64,000 nucleotides of DNA from Deinococcus depolymerans (GCF_039522025.1 NZ_BAAADB010000011.1:1-64000); one strand, 5' to 3'; positions 21,685 to 38,078 are shown, counted from the stretch's first letter. A program made the numbers and translations. The notes: a model not told the origin generated them from the letters alone.

Positions 21685-22869
21685 TCACTTCCCCAGGCTG
21701 CTGGACAGCGCGCTGTTCAGGGCGGCCTCGGCGTTCAGGGTGCCGGCGCCGCAGCTGCGGGCGGGTTGCGGGTCGCAGTTGCCGCCGGGGAAGGGCGCGG
21801 CGGTGGACGTCAGGATGCGGCGCAGCGAGGCGGGTGTCAGGTTGGGCCGCACGCCCAGCAGCAGGCTGGCGACACCCGTCACGTGCGGCGCGGCGAGGCT
21901 GGTGCCGTTCGGGTCGCGCACGCCGCCCGCGCCGCTGACGCTGCTGACGGTCACGCCGTGCCCGACCTCCCCGCCGGGCGCGGCGAGGGCCACGCTGCGG
22001 CCCCAGTTGGCGTACGCGGGCCGCGCGCCCTGCGCGGTGACGCTGGTGACGGTCAGGACGCTGCGGCACCCGGCGGGCGAGTACCCCCCGGCGTCCGCGC
22101 CGTCGTTCGCGGCCCCGGCGATCACCAGTGCGCCGCGCGCGGTCACGGCGTCCACGGCGGCCTGCACGCGCGGGTCGCAGCGGGTCAGGGGAATGAAATC
22201 CGCGAACAGGCTGAGGTTCAGCAGCCGCGCCGGGTTCGGGTTGCTGGGTGCGCCCGGCACGGGCAGGCCTGCCGCCCACTTCAGGCCGTCCACGAGGTCC
22301 GGCACGTCGATCTGCCCGTCGGTGCCTGCCACGCGCACGTGCACGACGCGGGCGCGTGGGTTCAGGCCGGCCATGCCGCGCCCGTCGTGCGCGGCGGCGA
22401 TGATGTTCGCCACGACCTCGCCGTGGAAGGCGTAGGGTCCGACGCCGCTGGCGTCGGCGTCCCGGCCGCCGCCGTCCCCGGCGCGGGCGGGATCGCTCAC
22501 GAAGTCGTGGCCGTTCACGGCGCGGCCCGCGAGTTCCGGGCTGTTCACGAAGCCCGTGTCCAGCACGGCGACCGTCACGGGTTTCGCCGCCTGCACGCCG
22601 CTCAGCGCCCACGCCTGCGGCGCGCGGATGACCGGCAGCGTCCACTGCTGCGCGAACAGCGGGTCGCTGGGAGCGCTGGCCGCCCGGACCGGCTGGGCTG
22701 GCTGTGTGGCCGGCTGCGGCAGGACCGGCCGGGCGGGGGTGGGGCGCGCGGGCGCGCCGACCGGAGCGATCTCCGGCAGGGCGGGCAGGGCGGGGACGTT
22801 CAGGGCCGAGGCGGGCAGGCTGCCCAGCAGCGTGAGGCCCAGGCGGGACAGGAAGTGGGCGCGGCGCAT
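21685..22869 (-). CDS. secreted subtilisin-like serine protease (S8)
   Basis: 394 aa from the ATG at 22869. Signal peptide (about 1-22, cleavage after SA), a Pro/Ala-rich propeptide-like region to about 75, then the S8 catalytic domain with Asp104 (VAVLDTGF), His149 ([11 protein letters not shown]) and Ser324 ([17 protein letters not shown]). The usual HGTHVAG box is HGEVVAN here, a divergent form. Four Cys in the C-terminal half may form disulfides. Exported peptidase. Confidence 0.92.
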   Translation of the reverse strand: MRRAHFLSRLGLTLLGSLPASALNVPALPALPEIAPVGAPARPTPARPVLPQPATQPAQPVRAASAPSDPLFAQQWTLPVIRAPQAWALSGVQAAKPVTVAVLDTGFVNSPELAGRAVNGHDFVSDPARAGDGGGRDADASGVGPYAFHGEVVANIIAAAHDGRGMAGLNPRARVVHVRVAGTDGQIDVPDLVDGLKWAAGLPVPGAPSNPNPARLLNLSLFADFIPLTRCDPRVQAAVDAVTARGALVIAGAANDGADAGGYSPAGCRSVLTVTSVTAQGARPAYANWGRSVALAAPGGEVGHGVTVSSVSGAGGVRDPNGTSLAAPHVTGVASLLLGVRPNLTPASLRRILTSTAAPFPGGNCDPQPARSCGAGTLNAEAALNSALSSSLGK

Positions 22870-22932
22870 CCCCCCAGTGTCGGGGGCTTGCCTGACGGGC
22901 AGCTGAGCGGCGCTTGGGGATACCATCACCTC

Positions 22933-22968
22933 ATGTCACAGCCCCGCACGTCACAGGCCGCGTCATGA
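22933..22968 (+). CDS. leaderless micro-[14 protein letters not shown] coupled to SDR gene
   Basis: TACCAT (22921-22926) is followed after six bases by ATG (22933), the leaderless arrangement seen at many genes here. The 11-codon frame ends in TGA overlapping the ATG of the SDR gene at 22965 (ATGA). The SDR start has no Shine-Dalgarno site. Confidence 0.45.
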   Translation: MSQPRTSQAAS

Positions 22969-23750
22969 CGGCCCCCACCCCCCCGTGGAACACGGCCCGC
23001 CCGGTGGTGGTCCTGACCGGCGCGTCCAGCGGGATCGGTCTGGCCACCGCCACGGAACTCGCCGCGCTGGGCTACGCGCTGGTGCTCGCCGCGCGCCGTG
23101 AGGACGAACTGCTTGCCCTGGCCCGCCGCCTCGACCCGTCCGGGCACCGCGTGATCGCCGTGCCGACCGACGTGACCGACGCTGGTTCGCGCCGCGCCCT
23201 GATCGCCGCCGCGCACGCCCACTTCGGGCGGATCGACGTGCTGATCAACAACGCGGGCGTCACGGTCGAGCGAGGCTGGTGGTGGGACGACCCGGACCCG
23301 CTGCGCGTCCTGCGCGTGAACCTCGACGCGCCCATCGAGTTGACCCGGCTGGTCCTGCCCGAGATGCGCGGGCGGGGCAGCGGGCACGTCGTGAACATCG
23401 GCTCGGTGGCCGGGCAGGCCGCCACGAACGGCATGTACTCCGCGAGCAAGTACGGCGTCCGGGGCTTCAGCCTCGGGTTGCGCCGCGAACTGCTCGGCAG
23501 CGGCGTGCACGTCAGCCTCGTCTCGCCGGGCTTCGTGCGGAGCGAGATGACCGCCCGCGCCCGCCTGCCCATGCCCGGCCCGGAAGTCGTGGCGCGCGCC
23601 GTGGCGGGTGTGCTGCTGCGGCCCCGCCGCGAGGTGATCGTGCCCCGCCTCTACCACCTGTTCGCGTGGCTCGACCGGCGCTTCCCGGCCCTGGGTGACC
23701 GCGTGGTGCGCCGGCTGATCGTGCGGCGCTACGACCACACCGGGAAGTAG
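22965..23750 (+). CDS. short-chain dehydrogenase/reductase
   Basis: 261 aa classical SDR. Nucleotide-binding [10 protein letters not shown] (near residue 19), NNAG, catalytic Ser in NIGSVAG, and YSASKYG (Tyr and Lys). The basic residues after the second strand (AARRED) favour NADP(H). The ATG at 22965 is chosen because the only promoter-like hexamer lies downstream of the more upstream in-frame codon; translation is probably coupled to an 11-codon micro-ORF. Substrate unknown. Confidence 0.9.
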   Translation: MTAPTPPWNTARPVVVLTGASSGIGLATATELAALGYALVLAARREDELLALARRLDPSGHRVIAVPTDVTDAGSRRALIAAAHAHFGRIDVLINNAGVTVERGWWWDDPDPLRVLRVNLDAPIELTRLVLPEMRGRGSGHVVNIGSVAGQAATNGMYSASKYGVRGFSLGLRRELLGSGVHVSLVSPGFVRSEMTARARLPMPGPEVVARAVAGVLLRPRREVIVPRLYHLFAWLDRRFPALGDRVVRRLIVRRYDHTGK

Positions 23751-23907
23751 GCCGGGAGTGGGTGCGGCTTGACAGGGGCGATCGGGTTGCCCGCACGCTG
23801 CCACCCATCACCCATGAGCGGCGCGTCAAGGTGGGCCTTACGTCGGGCCAAGTGGGGTTCATGGGCGGGTCACGCGGTGGGTGGGTGTGGGGGGGGAGGC
23901 TGGGGGC

Positions 23908-24825
23908 ATGAGTGATCAGGATGCCCGCCAGAGCCAGCCGCAATTCGAGATGCAGGACCCCCGCGCGCAGTACCCGGCCCCGCCGTTCCCGCGTCAGCCG
24001 CAGGACGCGCCGGGCCTCGCGTCGGCCATGCAGCCCCTGCCGGATCACGGCGAGGACAGTTACGTCGGCCTGGGCCGCCTGCAGGGCCGCCGGGCGTTGA
24101 TCACGGGCGCGGACTCCGGCATCGGGCGGGCCGTGGCGATCGCCTTCGCCCGTGAGGGCGCGGACGTCGCCCTGAGCTACCTGCCGCAGGAGGAGCAGGA
24201 CGCGCGGGAGGTCGTGGCGCTGATTGAGGCGGCGGGCCGCAAAGCTGTGGCGCTGCCGGGCGACATCACCGACGAGGCGTTCAGCCGCGGCCTCGTCACG
24301 CGGGCCGTGCAGGAGCTGGGCGGGCTGGACATCCTGGTGAACAACGCCGGGAAGCAGGTGTCGCAGCCGGGCATCGCGGACATCACGACCGAGCAGTTCG
24401 ACCTGACGTTCCGCACGAACGTGTACGCCATGTTCTGGCTCACGCAGGAGGCCGTCCGGCACATGGGCGCGGGCGCCAGCATCATCAACACGACCAGCAT
24501 CCAGGCGTACCGGCCCAGCCCCAACCTGCTGGACTACGCGAGCACCAAGGCGGCCATCGTGGCGTTCACGCAGGCGCTCGCGCAGCAACTGGGTGCGCGC
24601 GGCATCCGCGTGAACGCGGTCGCGCCCGGCCCGTTCTGGACGCCCCTGCAACCCAGCGGCGGGCAGCCGCAGGAGAAGGTCATGCAGTTCGGCAAGGACA
24701 CCCCGCTGGGCCGCCCCGGCCAGCCGGCCGAACTGGCCGCCATGTACGTGTTCCTGGCGTCGCAGGAGAGCAGTTACACCAGCGGCAGCACGCTCGGCGC
24801 GACCGGCGGGATGGTCCTGTTCTGA
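23908..24825 (+). CDS. SDR oxidoreductase, YghA/YdaD-like
   Basis: 305 aa. Extended N-terminus ([21 protein letters not shown]...[17 protein letters not shown]), characteristic of stress-associated SDRs such as YghA and B. subtilis YdaD, then [24 protein letters not shown] and YASTKAA (catalytic Ser, Tyr, Lys), and a final [13 protein letters not shown]. Predicted NADPH-dependent aldehyde or sugar reductase. A GGGGGGAGG Shine-Dalgarno region precedes the ATG at 23908. Confidence 0.92.
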   Translation: MSDQDARQSQPQFEMQDPRAQYPAPPFPRQPQDAPGLASAMQPLPDHGEDSYVGLGRLQGRRALITGADSGIGRAVAIAFAREGADVALSYLPQEEQDAREVVALIEAAGRKAVALPGDITDEAFSRGLVTRAVQELGGLDILVNNAGKQVSQPGIADITTEQFDLTFRTNVYAMFWLTQEAVRHMGAGASIINTTSIQAYRPSPNLLDYASTKAAIVAFTQALAQQLGARGIRVNAVAPGPFWTPLQPSGGQPQEKVMQFGKDTPLGRPGQPAELAAMYVFLASQESSYTSGSTLGATGGMVLF

Positions 24826-24892
24826 ACGCCGCGCCGGGTGAGGACCGCCCCCCCATCCTGACGGTCGCGGGCCGGGCCGTTACACTGGGCGG

Positions 24893-25987
24893 GTGAATCC
24901 AGTAACGACTGCGTTCAAGACCCTGCAGCCCATGCTGGAGCGCGCCCTGCTGGCGGCCGATCAGGCGTTCAGTACCTTCATCCAGCCGCGCCGGGCCCGC
25001 GGGAAGCTGCTGCTGCAGCCGTACGTGGGCTGGGGCACGCCCGCCCAGGTGGAACTGATGGGCCGGGTGCTGCTGCCGCGCACCATGCAGCCCGCCCGCA
25101 AGGGGGACCGCCGCCTGCGGAACGCGCAGAACGTCCTGCGCCGCCTGCTGTCCCGCGAGGTGGGCGGCGTGACGGTCACGGGCACCCTCGACGGTCAGCA
25201 GGTCAGCGCCATCAGCGACGCCGACGGGTACTTCACGCTGATCTTCACGCCGCAGGTGCCGCTGCCCGGCGGGTGGCATCAGGCGGCCCTGACGCTCGAA
25301 GGCCGGGACGTGACCGCCACGGCGCGCGTGCAGGTCGTCGCGGACGCCCGCTTCGGCGTGATCAGCGACCTCGACGACACGGTCATCCAGTCGGACGTGA
25401 CCAGCCTGCCGCGCATGCTCGCCACCGTCCTGACCGGCAACGCCCGCACAAGGTTGCCGTTCCCCGGCGTCGGCGCCCTGTACCGCGCCCTGACCCGCGA
25501 CGGCGAGGCCCGCAACCCGATCTTCTACGTGTCCAGCAGCCCCTGGAATTTCTTCGACCTGCTGTGGCAGTTCCTGGATTACCGCCGCATTCCGCTGGGG
25601 CCGATGTTCCTTCGCAACTGGGGCGTGGACCTGCTCGGCGGGCACGGCGGGTACAAGCACGGCGTGATCGAACGGATCTTCACGCGCTTCCCGGACCTGA
25701 ACTTCGTGCTGATCGGTGACAGCGGCGAGAAGGACCCGGAAATCTACGCCGAGGTCGTGCGCCGCCACCCGGGCCGCGTGCTGGCCGTGTACATCCGCGA
25801 CGTGACCGAGGGCGCCCGTGACAGCGGCGTCCTGAAACTCCGCGAGGAGGTCCGCAGGACCGGCGCGGACCTCGTGCTGGCCGCCGACAGCCTGAACGCC
25901 GCCAGTCACGCCATGGCCATGGGCCTGATCACTGCCGGCGAGTACCGCAGCGTCCTGACCAGCGTGGCCCGCACCTACGAGACCTGA
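24893..25987 (+). CDS. App1-type (DUF2183) phosphatase
   Basis: 364 aa. Residues about 90-150 form a beta-sandwich with [11 protein letters not shown]...DADGYF. The C-terminal catalytic domain has the HAD-like [13 protein letters not shown] (DxDxT/V), [14 protein letters not shown] and [25 protein letters not shown], the signature of the App1/DUF2183 phosphatidate phosphatase family. Lipid phosphate is the probable substrate, by family. The GTG start lies six bases after TACACT (leaderless). Its TGA is the left flanking triplet of repeat copy e. Confidence 0.88.
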   Translation: MNPVTTAFKTLQPMLERALLAADQAFSTFIQPRRARGKLLLQPYVGWGTPAQVELMGRVLLPRTMQPARKGDRRLRNAQNVLRRLLSREVGGVTVTGTLDGQQVSAISDADGYFTLIFTPQVPLPGGWHQAALTLEGRDVTATARVQVVADARFGVISDLDDTVIQSDVTSLPRMLATVLTGNARTRLPFPGVGALYRALTRDGEARNPIFYVSSSPWNFFDLLWQFLDYRRIPLGPMFLRNWGVDLLGGHGGYKHGVIERIFTRFPDLNFVLIGDSGEKDPEIYAEVVRRHPGRVLAVYIRDVTEGARDSGVLKLREEVRRTGADLVLAADSLNAASHAMAMGLITAGEYRSVLTSVARTYET

Positions 25988-26092
25988 AGCAGACGGAACC
26001 CGCTTCGGCTCCCGCTCGCTCTGCGGCGCAGCTCTACGGGTCGCATCCGCTCGGATTGAACGGCTTTGTAAGCCATTCAATCCGAGTCCGTA
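25988..26092 (-). repeat. TNA-flanked MITE-like repeat, copy e (truncated form)
   Basis: 105 bp reverse copy lacking the outer 50 bp of one side: it starts AGCAGACGGAACCCG and ends GAGTCCGTA, with TGA on both sides (25985-25987, the stop of the App1-type gene, and 26093-26095). The same truncated start is present at about 32491. Confidence 0.8.
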
Positions 26093-26116
26093 TGACTGCT
26101 CTGTCCCGGATGGGGG

Positions 26117-28240
<2,124 letters not shown>

Positions 28241-28389
28241 GTGCGTGAATCTCCTTTGGGAAGCCGTGCCTTCCCGCACTGCGTCGGGCGTGGGGCAGGG
28301 TGTTCAGGCAGTGGATGGGGCAGGGGAGCAGGGGTGCGCGGCGGCTCGGCGACCGGGAGCCGCACGCGGCGGCGCCAGGGGCGCCTGTG

Positions 28390-28403
28390 TGGAAACGTTA
28401 CCA
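28390..28403. promoter_or_regulatory. LacI-type operator upstream of glgX
   Basis: TGGAAACGTTACCA fits the LacI/GalR-family consensus TGNAANCGNTTNCA with one mismatch and has the central CG. A closely similar site overlaps the amylosucrase promoter at 35810-35823. Confidence 0.5.
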
Positions 28404-28522
28404 GATGCTCCCGGGATTCCTGTACAGCGCGGCACAAAACCAAGTGACGCTCAAGGGACCTCTCATGGCCCTCACGCACGGGCACGCGGCGGGGCGCCAG
28501 CGCCCGGATCATCGGCCGTTCA

Positions 28523-28677
28523 GACGGACTCCGATGGACTGGCGTGCAACGCCGCCGGGTCCGGGCGGATGCGACCCGGAGAGCTGCCCTGCAGAGCAGG
28601 AGAGAAACGCCCCTCCGGACGTGGAGTCGGCAACCCGGTGCTGTTCCGGGTGGTGAACGAAACAGACGGAAGCCGTA
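28523..28677 (+). repeat. TNA-flanked MITE-like repeat, copy f (long form)
   Basis: 155 bp, ends GACGGACTCCG and GGAAGCCGTA, flanked by TCA (28520-28522 and 28678-28680). It carries the long internal arm. Its hairpin has changed on both sides (AACCCGG/CCGGGTG instead of AATCCGG/CCGGATT), so pairing is kept. It lies just after the terminator of the minus-strand gene at 28735. Confidence 0.9.
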
Positions 28678-28683
28678 TCAGGA

Positions 28684-28717
28684 CGCCGCCCCTGCCCGGA
28701 TCCGGGCAGGGGCGGCG
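28684..28717 (-). terminator. Rho-independent terminator
   Basis: Perfect 17-bp inverted repeat (CGCCGCCCCTGCCCGGA and complement) 17 bases after the stop of the 28735-29529 gene. No clear T-run. Confidence 0.75.
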
Positions 28718-28734
28718 GGCCGTGCGGGAACCGC

Positions 28735-29529
28735 TCAGAATTCCAGGCGACCGCGCGGGCCGCTCAGGCGGGCCAGTTTCTCGGGCGTCCACAGTTCGTA
28801 GGTGTACATCGGGTACTGCCGTTTGAAACGCCCCACGCGGTCCCAGACTTCACGGGACTCGAAGGGAATGACCAGGATCAGGCGGATCACGCTGTCCTCG
28901 GCGTCGTAGATGTAGAAGTCGAAGTGGAAGGACTGCTCGCTGCCGCGGTCCGTGAACAGCGGGAACGCGAAGGGCCGGTAGCGCCACGCCTTCTTCTTCT
29001 CGGTCAGGATCTTCGCCGCAACCCGCTTGAGGTTGCTGTCCGGGAAGGTCAGCGTCTCGCCGTCCCGGTCGCGGAAGGCCGCGTCGGGTGCGGGGGCGTC
29101 CAGTTGCACGCGCTTGAGTTCCGGCAGGGCCTTCTTGCCCGGTTTGGGTGGGCTGCGCCGGGCCGGGCCGCCCGAGGTGAAGCGCCGTTCGACCGCGCCG
29201 CGGCCCTCGCTGCGGCCCTCGTCACTGCGGCTGCCCTCGCCGGGTTTGCGCCGCGCGGGATTCTCGCCGCTGCGGCTGCCGCTCACGCCGCCACGTCCGC
29301 CTGCCGCGCCTGCCCGGCCGGGGCGGGCGTCACTGCCGCGCGGGCCGGGCGGGCGGTCACTGCGGGTCTCGCTGCGGGTGTCCCGGCGCGGTCCGTCCTT
29401 GCGGTCCGTGCCGCCCGTGTCCCGCGCCGGGCGGGCCGGTTTGATGGTGTCGCGCGTGATGCCACCGCGACCCTGAGCTGTATTGCGTTGTGGGGCTCGG
29501 CCCCGTGAACCTTTCTTTGGCCCCGTCAT
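28735..29529 (-). CDS. conserved unknown protein with Arg/Gly-rich N-terminus
   Basis: 264 aa in two parts. Residues 1-135 are a disordered, very basic Arg/Gly/Ser/Pro-rich tail (repeats of SRSG, RSDE/GR and similar), of the kind that binds nucleic acid. Residues 140-264 are a compact folded domain ([70 protein letters not shown] with conserved aromatic and acidic residues). I do not recognise the family. The ATG follows TAGACT by six bases (leaderless). A terminator follows the gene. Confidence 0.75.
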   Translation of the reverse strand: MTGPKKGSRGRAPQRNTAQGRGGITRDTIKPARPARDTGGTDRKDGPRRDTRSETRSDRPPGPRGSDARPGRAGAAGGRGGVSGSRSGENPARRKPGEGSRSDEGRSEGRGAVERRFTSGGPARRSPPKPGKKALPELKRVQLDAPAPDAAFRDRDGETLTFPDSNLKRVAAKILTEKKKAWRYRPFAFPLFTDRGSEQSFHFDFYIYDAEDSVIRLILVIPFESREVWDRVGRFKRQYPMYTYELWTPEKLARLSGPRGRLEF

Positions 29530-29594
29530 CCCTTCAGTCTAGAGCATCCGGGGAAGGCCTCCGTCCCGCCCGGACGGAGTGCCGGCGCCGGGGC

Positions 29595-30569
<975 letters not shown>

Positions 30570-30652
30570 TCCGGGCAGCATAGCAGAACAGTTTACCTAA
30601 TTTGTAATCTGCTTGGCGATGGCCGGTCCCGGCCCCCCGGCCACCCCGCTCA

Positions 30653-30786
30653 CACGGACTGCCGTTTGTTCCGCCGACAATCCGCAACTTCACCGGATTG
30701 CCAGCGCCACGTCCGGAGGGGCGTTTCTCTCCTGCCCACTCCACCCGGGTTGAAAGGGTTTGCAATCCTTTCAACCGGAGTCCGGC
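30653..30786 (-). repeat. TNA-flanked MITE-like repeat, copy g, overlapping the 3' end of the GGDEF gene
   Basis: 134 bp reverse copy with TCA on both sides (30650-30652 and 30787-30789). Its right end supplies the last codons (EPDSG) and the TGA stop of the GGDEF gene. Hairpin TTGAAAGG/CCTTTCAA keeps pairing with altered bases. Confidence 0.9.
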
Positions 30787-32345
30787 TCAGGCAGCACCAC
30801 CCCCCGCCCCTGCCGCTTGCCGCGCAGCAGCAGGTCGTCGGCGCGGCGCAGCGCCCCCAGCAGGTCGCCGCCACGCAACGCCGCCACACCCGCCGTGAAC
30901 GACAGCCGGAACGTCGCCGGCAGGCCCGCGATCCGCAGCTCCCCCAGCGACGCCAGCGTGCCCTGCAGGGTCCGCTGCGCCTCACCCACCGACCGGCCGG
31001 GCGACACCACCACGAACTCCTCACCACCGAACCGCGCCAGCAGCTCCCCCGCCGCCAGACGCCCCGCCAGGTGCTGCGCGAACGCCCGCAACACCCGGTC
31101 CCCACCGTCATGCCCGTACCGGTCGTTCACCCGCTTGAAGTGATCGATGTCCAGGATCGCCACCGCCGTCCCGTCCGGCAGCGAGCCCGTCAGCGTCGCC
31201 ACGCGCGTCATCAGGAAATGCCGGTTGTGGACGCCCGTCAGCTCGTCGGTCAGGCTGACCCGCTCGGCCTGCCGGTGCAGCGCTTCGAGGTCCGCCAGCG
31301 CCGCCCGCAGCGCTCCGTTCTGCTGCCGCTGCGACTGCGCCTCCCACTCGGCCAGCGCGGTGCGGTGCAGCACCTCCAGCGCCCGCACCCGCCGCTGCTG
31401 CTCCTCGGCGTGCTCGCGCCGCAGCAGCTGCAGGTGCGCCCGCGCGTGACGCAGCGCCCCCACGGCGTCGCCCCGTTCCTCCAGCACCTCCGAGAGCAAT
31501 TCCCGCATGGACAGCTGCGCCACGATCATCCCGGCCGCGTCTGCCCGCGCCAGTTGCGTCTCGAGTACCTCCTGCGCCTCGGCCAGCCGGCCACTGCGCC
31601 GCAGCAGGTGCACCATCGGCGGCACCGACACCCACAGCGGCCGCCCGGGCCCGGCATCCTGCTTCACCAGCGCCCGCCGCAGCCACTCCTCACCCTGCGC
31701 GGCGCGCCCCTGCGCGAGCGCCACCTCGCCCAGCCGCGCCAGCACCAGCACCTCCATGAAGTGATGCCCGTGCGCCCTGGCGAGGTCCAGCGCCTCGTGG
31801 TACCGCGCAGTGGCCTCCTCCGGCCGCTCCAGCGCGTCCAGCAGCTCGCCCTCACTCCAGGCGACGTACGTGAGCCCCACCCCGTGCGCCAGCGCCGTGA
31901 ACACCTCCCGGGCCGCACGCAGGTACGTCCGCGCGTGCGCGGGATCCCGCCGCGTGTGCATGACCCCCAGGTCGTGCAGCGTGCAGCCCTCGGTCTCCCG
32001 GTCCCCGTTCGCGCGGCAGGCGGCCAGCTGCGTGCCCAGCAGTTCCAGCGCGCCCTCCCACTCCCCGAGTTCCAGCAGCGCGCACGACCGCACGTTCAGC
32101 GCCCGCGAGTACCACCATGACGACGGCTGCTTTTCCAGCACCGCCAGCGCCTGCCCCGTTGCCTCCAGCGCCTCGGCCTGCCGCGCCTCCCGGAACTGCA
32201 GGTAGCTGTCCGTCACCTGCCACGCCGCCCGCTCCGGCGCCGTCATCGGCGCGTCCCGGACCTGCCCGAGCAGCGTCCACGCACGGGCAGGTTCGAGTTC
32301 ACGCCGTCGCCACGCCTCCTGAAGCACGCGGTCCACTGGGGTCAT
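30771..32345 (-). CDS. TPR-GGDEF protein, probable diguanylate cyclase
   Basis: 524 aa. Residues about 15-340 are tetratricopeptide helices (repeated A-x-x-LG-EW-x-x-AL patterns), then a coiled-coil linker (HAEEQQRRVRALEVLHRTALAEWEAQSQRQQ) and a C-terminal GGDEF domain (about 365-520) with DELTGVHNRHFL, ILDIDHFKRVNDRYGHDGGD and the active-site FGGEEF. No RxxD inhibitory site precedes the GGEEF. No membrane segment, so a cytoplasmic c-di-GMP synthase with a protein-interaction input is likely. The ATG at 32345 follows TATACT by five bases. The C-terminus is supplied by repeat copy g. Confidence 0.9.
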   Translation of the reverse strand: MTPVDRVLQEAWRRRELEPARAWTLLGQVRDAPMTAPERAAWQVTDSYLQFREARQAEALEATGQALAVLEKQPSSWWYSRALNVRSCALLELGEWEGALELLGTQLAACRANGDRETEGCTLHDLGVMHTRRDPAHARTYLRAAREVFTALAHGVGLTYVAWSEGELLDALERPEEATARYHEALDLARAHGHHFMEVLVLARLGEVALAQGRAAQGEEWLRRALVKQDAGPGRPLWVSVPPMVHLLRRSGRLAEAQEVLETQLARADAAGMIVAQLSMRELLSEVLEERGDAVGALRHARAHLQLLRREHAEEQQRRVRALEVLHRTALAEWEAQSQRQQNGALRAALADLEALHRQAERVSLTDELTGVHNRHFLMTRVATLTGSLPDGTAVAILDIDHFKRVNDRYGHDGGDRVLRAFAQHLAGRLAAGELLARFGGEEFVVVSPGRSVGEAQRTLQGTLASLGELRIAGLPATFRLSFTAGVAALRGGDLLGALRRADDLLLRGKRQGRGVVLPEPDSG

Positions 32346-32485
32346 AGGCAAGTATAGGCCGCGCCCTCCCCCTGACCGGTACCCCCCGGACACCCTCCCC
32401 CCGCCGGCCCTTCCCACCGTGGCCGGGGAGAGGGGGCCCGGCGGTCACCGTGCAGACGCCCGACCCCGCCCATGCGCCGGATGGC

Positions 32486-32545
32486 CAACGAAGCAGACGG
32501 AACCCGCTTTTCCCCTCCTCTGCGGAGCAGCTCTCCGAGTCGGTA
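32486..32545 (-). repeat. fragment of the MITE-like repeat (older copy)
   Basis: About 60 bp matching the truncated copy e (AAGCAGACGGAACCCGCTTTT, then GCGGAGCAGCTCTCCGAG) and ending GTCGGTA before TCA (32546-32548). That TCA is also the left flank of copy h, so copy h landed in the terminal triplet of this older element. Confidence 0.7.
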
Positions 32546-32548
32546 TCA

Positions 32549-32681
32549 TACGGATTCCGTTTGTTTCGCCAACAATCCGCAACTTCACCGGATTGCCGGC
32601 TCCACGCCCGAAACCCGTGTTGCTCCCACTCGCTTCGCTCGGATTGAACGGGCTTTACAGCCCATTCAATCGGAGTCCGTA
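32549..32681 (-). repeat. TNA-flanked MITE-like repeat, copy h
   Basis: 133 bp reverse copy, TACGGATTCCG to GGAGTCCGTA, flanked by TCA (32546-32548 and 32682-32684). The right TCA is the TGA stop of proS. Confidence 0.93.
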
Positions 32682-34166
<1,485 letters not shown>

Positions 34167-34350
34167 CGCCCCGCATGATACCGGGCCGGGGCAGAGGCCC
34201 GCGTCGGCCATCCGCGCACGCGCCCGCTGCGCCGAAAGGCCGATTCCGGTGTCTGGGCGCTGAGCGCGTGACGGTTCGCTCAAGGGCGCGTGACGGGGGC
34301 CTGAAGGGTGCTGTCATGGGGGGGCCATGTTCGCGGCCCAGACTGCCCGC

Positions 34351-34614
34351 ATGACGAGGATGAATGCCGGAGAGATCAGCGACCGTATCGCCCAGAACCT
34401 CAAGGCGCGCCTGGAGCAGGGCGGCGAGCACCTGCAGGTGAAGGACGTGAACGGCGAGCACGTGGGGACCGTGGACCACATGGACGGCGGGCGCGTGAAA
34501 CTCACGAAGAACGACAGCGCCGACGGGCAGCATCACTACCTGACCCTGGATCAGGTGGAGAGCGTGGACGATGTGGCGGTGTACCTGAACGTGGAGCGCA
34601 GCGCGATCGCGTAA
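34351..34614 (+). CDS. DUF2171 family protein
   Basis: 87 aa from the ATG at 34351 (an upstream in-frame ATG at 34327 is possible). The domain reads [29 protein letters not shown]...[14 protein letters not shown], the small beta-barrel typical of DUF2171 and related PRC-barrel-like proteins; function unknown. CAGACT lies six bases upstream of the chosen start. In Deinococcus such proteins often occur as short stand-alone genes. Confidence 0.8.
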   Translation: MTRMNAGEISDRIAQNLKARLEQGGEHLQVKDVNGEHVGTVDHMDGGRVKLTKNDSADGQHHYLTLDQVESVDDVAVYLNVERSAIA

Positions 34615-34850
34615 TCCCGGTGGACCCCCTGCGGGCGGTGTGGTGGGCAGGTCACGCCGCCCTGTCCGTTGCCCGTGCAGGGCGGAGGAACGTTGGGGTC
34701 CGCTGAAGCCTTGCTGAGGGAGCCTGAAGGTCCCGCTCAGGAGGCCGCTGCGGGGCGGGCATAGGGTGGAACGGTTCGACGTCGTACGACCTGCCGCCAC
34801 ACGGCCTGCGGTCCTGCCGCCCATCCCGCCCCTTTTGACCGGAGGTTCCC

Positions 34851-35687
34851 ATGCCCACGATTCAGACGAAGCACGCCCACGCCCCGCAGACCGAGCTGTA
34901 CTACGAGACCTACGGCGAGGGCCGCCCGGTCGTGCTGATTCACGGGTGGCCGCTGTCGGGCCGCATGTGGGAGGGGCAGATCGACGCGCTGCGCCGCGCC
35001 GGGTATCAGGTGATCGCGTACGACCGCCGCGGCTTCGGCCAGAGCGGCAAGACCGCGACCGGCTACACGTACGACGTGTTCGCCAGTGACCTGAAGGACC
35101 TGCTGGAGGAACTGAACCTGACCGACGTGACCCTGGTGGGCTTCAGCATGGGTGGGGGCGAGGTCAGCCGCTACGCCGGGCTGTACGGCACGGACCGCGT
35201 GCGCAGCGCGATGCTCGTGGCGTCCGTCGCGCCATACCTGCTCAGGACCGCCGACAACCCGGACGGCGGCATGAGCCTCGAGGACATCGAGGGCATGGTG
35301 AGGCAGGTGGCGCAGAACCGCCCGCAGTTCCTGGCCGGGTTCACGAGGAAGTTCCTGAACTGGGACGAGAACGGTAGGGAGCTGGGCGACGGGTTCCTGG
35401 ACTTCGCGGCCATGATGTACCTGCAGGCGTCCCCGGTGGCGACGCAGGCGTGCGTGCGTGCCTTCGGCGAGACGGACTTCCGCGCGGATCTGGCGAAGCT
35501 GACCGTGCCGACGCTCGTCGTGCACGGCGACAGGGACCAGATCGTGCCGCTGGCGGCGAGTGGGCAGCGCGTGCCGCAGTACGCGCCGAACGCCGAGTTG
35601 CATGTGATGACGGGTGCGCCGCACGGCCTGAACGCCACGCACAACGACGAGTTCAATGAGATTCTGCTGGAATTCGTGGCCCGCTGA
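34851..35687 (+). CDS. alpha/beta hydrolase, non-heme chloroperoxidase-like
   Basis: 278 aa. The fold motifs are clear: [15 protein letters not shown] (oxyanion loop), YDRRGFGQS, nucleophile [12 protein letters not shown], the acid in [10 protein letters not shown], and the catalytic His in [11 protein letters not shown]. Closest in type to the cofactor-free haloperoxidase/esterase group. GGAGG lies seven bases before the ATG. Single gene, followed by a terminator. Confidence 0.92.
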   Translation: MPTIQTKHAHAPQTELYYETYGEGRPVVLIHGWPLSGRMWEGQIDALRRAGYQVIAYDRRGFGQSGKTATGYTYDVFASDLKDLLEELNLTDVTLVGFSMGGGEVSRYAGLYGTDRVRSAMLVASVAPYLLRTADNPDGGMSLEDIEGMVRQVAQNRPQFLAGFTRKFLNWDENGRELGDGFLDFAAMMYLQASPVATQACVRAFGETDFRADLAKLTVPTLVVHGDRDQIVPLAASGQRVPQYAPNAELHVMTGAPHGLNATHNDEFNEILLEFVAR

Positions 35688-35699
35688 GTACGGGTGTGG

Positions 35700-35729
35700 G
35701 GGCCGGTCGGGACTGTTCCGGACCGGCCC
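35700..35729 (+). terminator. terminator after the alpha/beta hydrolase
   Basis: 9-bp stem GGGCCGGTC/GACCGGCCC with a 12-base loop followed by TCTCCG, 13 bases after the stop codon. Confidence 0.7.
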
Positions 35730-35808
35730 TCTCCGTCGCCGGGCAGCGAAGCACAGCGCGGCAGGGGAGGGAGTGCGGGCGTCCCGTGGTGAGCGCGGCA
35801 CCAGCATA

Positions 35809-35838
35809 TTGGAAACAGTTCCAAAAAGTGTTTATGCT
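35809..35838 (+). promoter_or_regulatory. amylosucrase promoter with LacI-type operator
   Basis: -35 TTGGAA (35809-35814), 18-bp spacer, -10 TATGCT (35833-35838), seven bases before the start codon. The perfect inverted repeat TTGGAA-ACAG-TTCCAA (35809-35824) covers the -35; its core TGGAAACAGTTCCA matches the LacI-family consensus at all but the central G. Repression by a sugar-responsive LacI-family regulator is expected. Confidence 0.7.
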
Positions 35839-35845
35839 GAGGGGC

Positions 35846-37777
<1,932 letters not shown>

Positions 37778-37889
37778 AGCGGGCGCACCGGCACGTGAAG
37801 GTGAAGGCTTCATGGGGCCGCGCCCACCAATGCGCCGGCCGGACAGGCAGGATGAAGGCGGCGCGGCCCCGCGCCCGGAGGTCCGCCCC

Positions 37890-38078
37890 ATGACCCGCAA
37901 GCGCCCCATCCGGATTCCCACCGAGACACTCCTGGACGCTGCCCGCAGCGCCGCCGACCGCCTCGCGCACCTGAGCCGCGACCCGCAGGTCCGCCGCGAC
38001 GCCGCCCGGGTCGCGCAGGCGGTCGGCAGCCTCCTGACGTCCATCCGGCAGGCGGGGAAACCCCCACCGCGCCGCTGA
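37890..38078 (+). CDS. small basic protein of unknown function
   Basis: 62 aa, Arg-rich, predicted helical (TETLLDAARSAADRLAHLSRDPQVRRDAARVAQAVGSLLTSIRQ). GGAGG lies nine bases before the ATG. It follows amylosucrase by 110 bp and precedes a terminator. No family recognised. Codon use is like its neighbours, so a real gene is likely but not certain. Confidence 0.55.
   Translation: MTRKRPIRIPTETLLDAARSAADRLAHLSRDPQVRRDAARVAQAVGSLLTSIRQAGKPPPRR

Noticed and set aside
34316..34354. 12-codon frame ending in an ATGA overlap with the DUF2171 start
   Set aside because: No promoter hexamer positions its ATG at +1, and a hexamer six bases before the DUF2171 ATG explains that start better.
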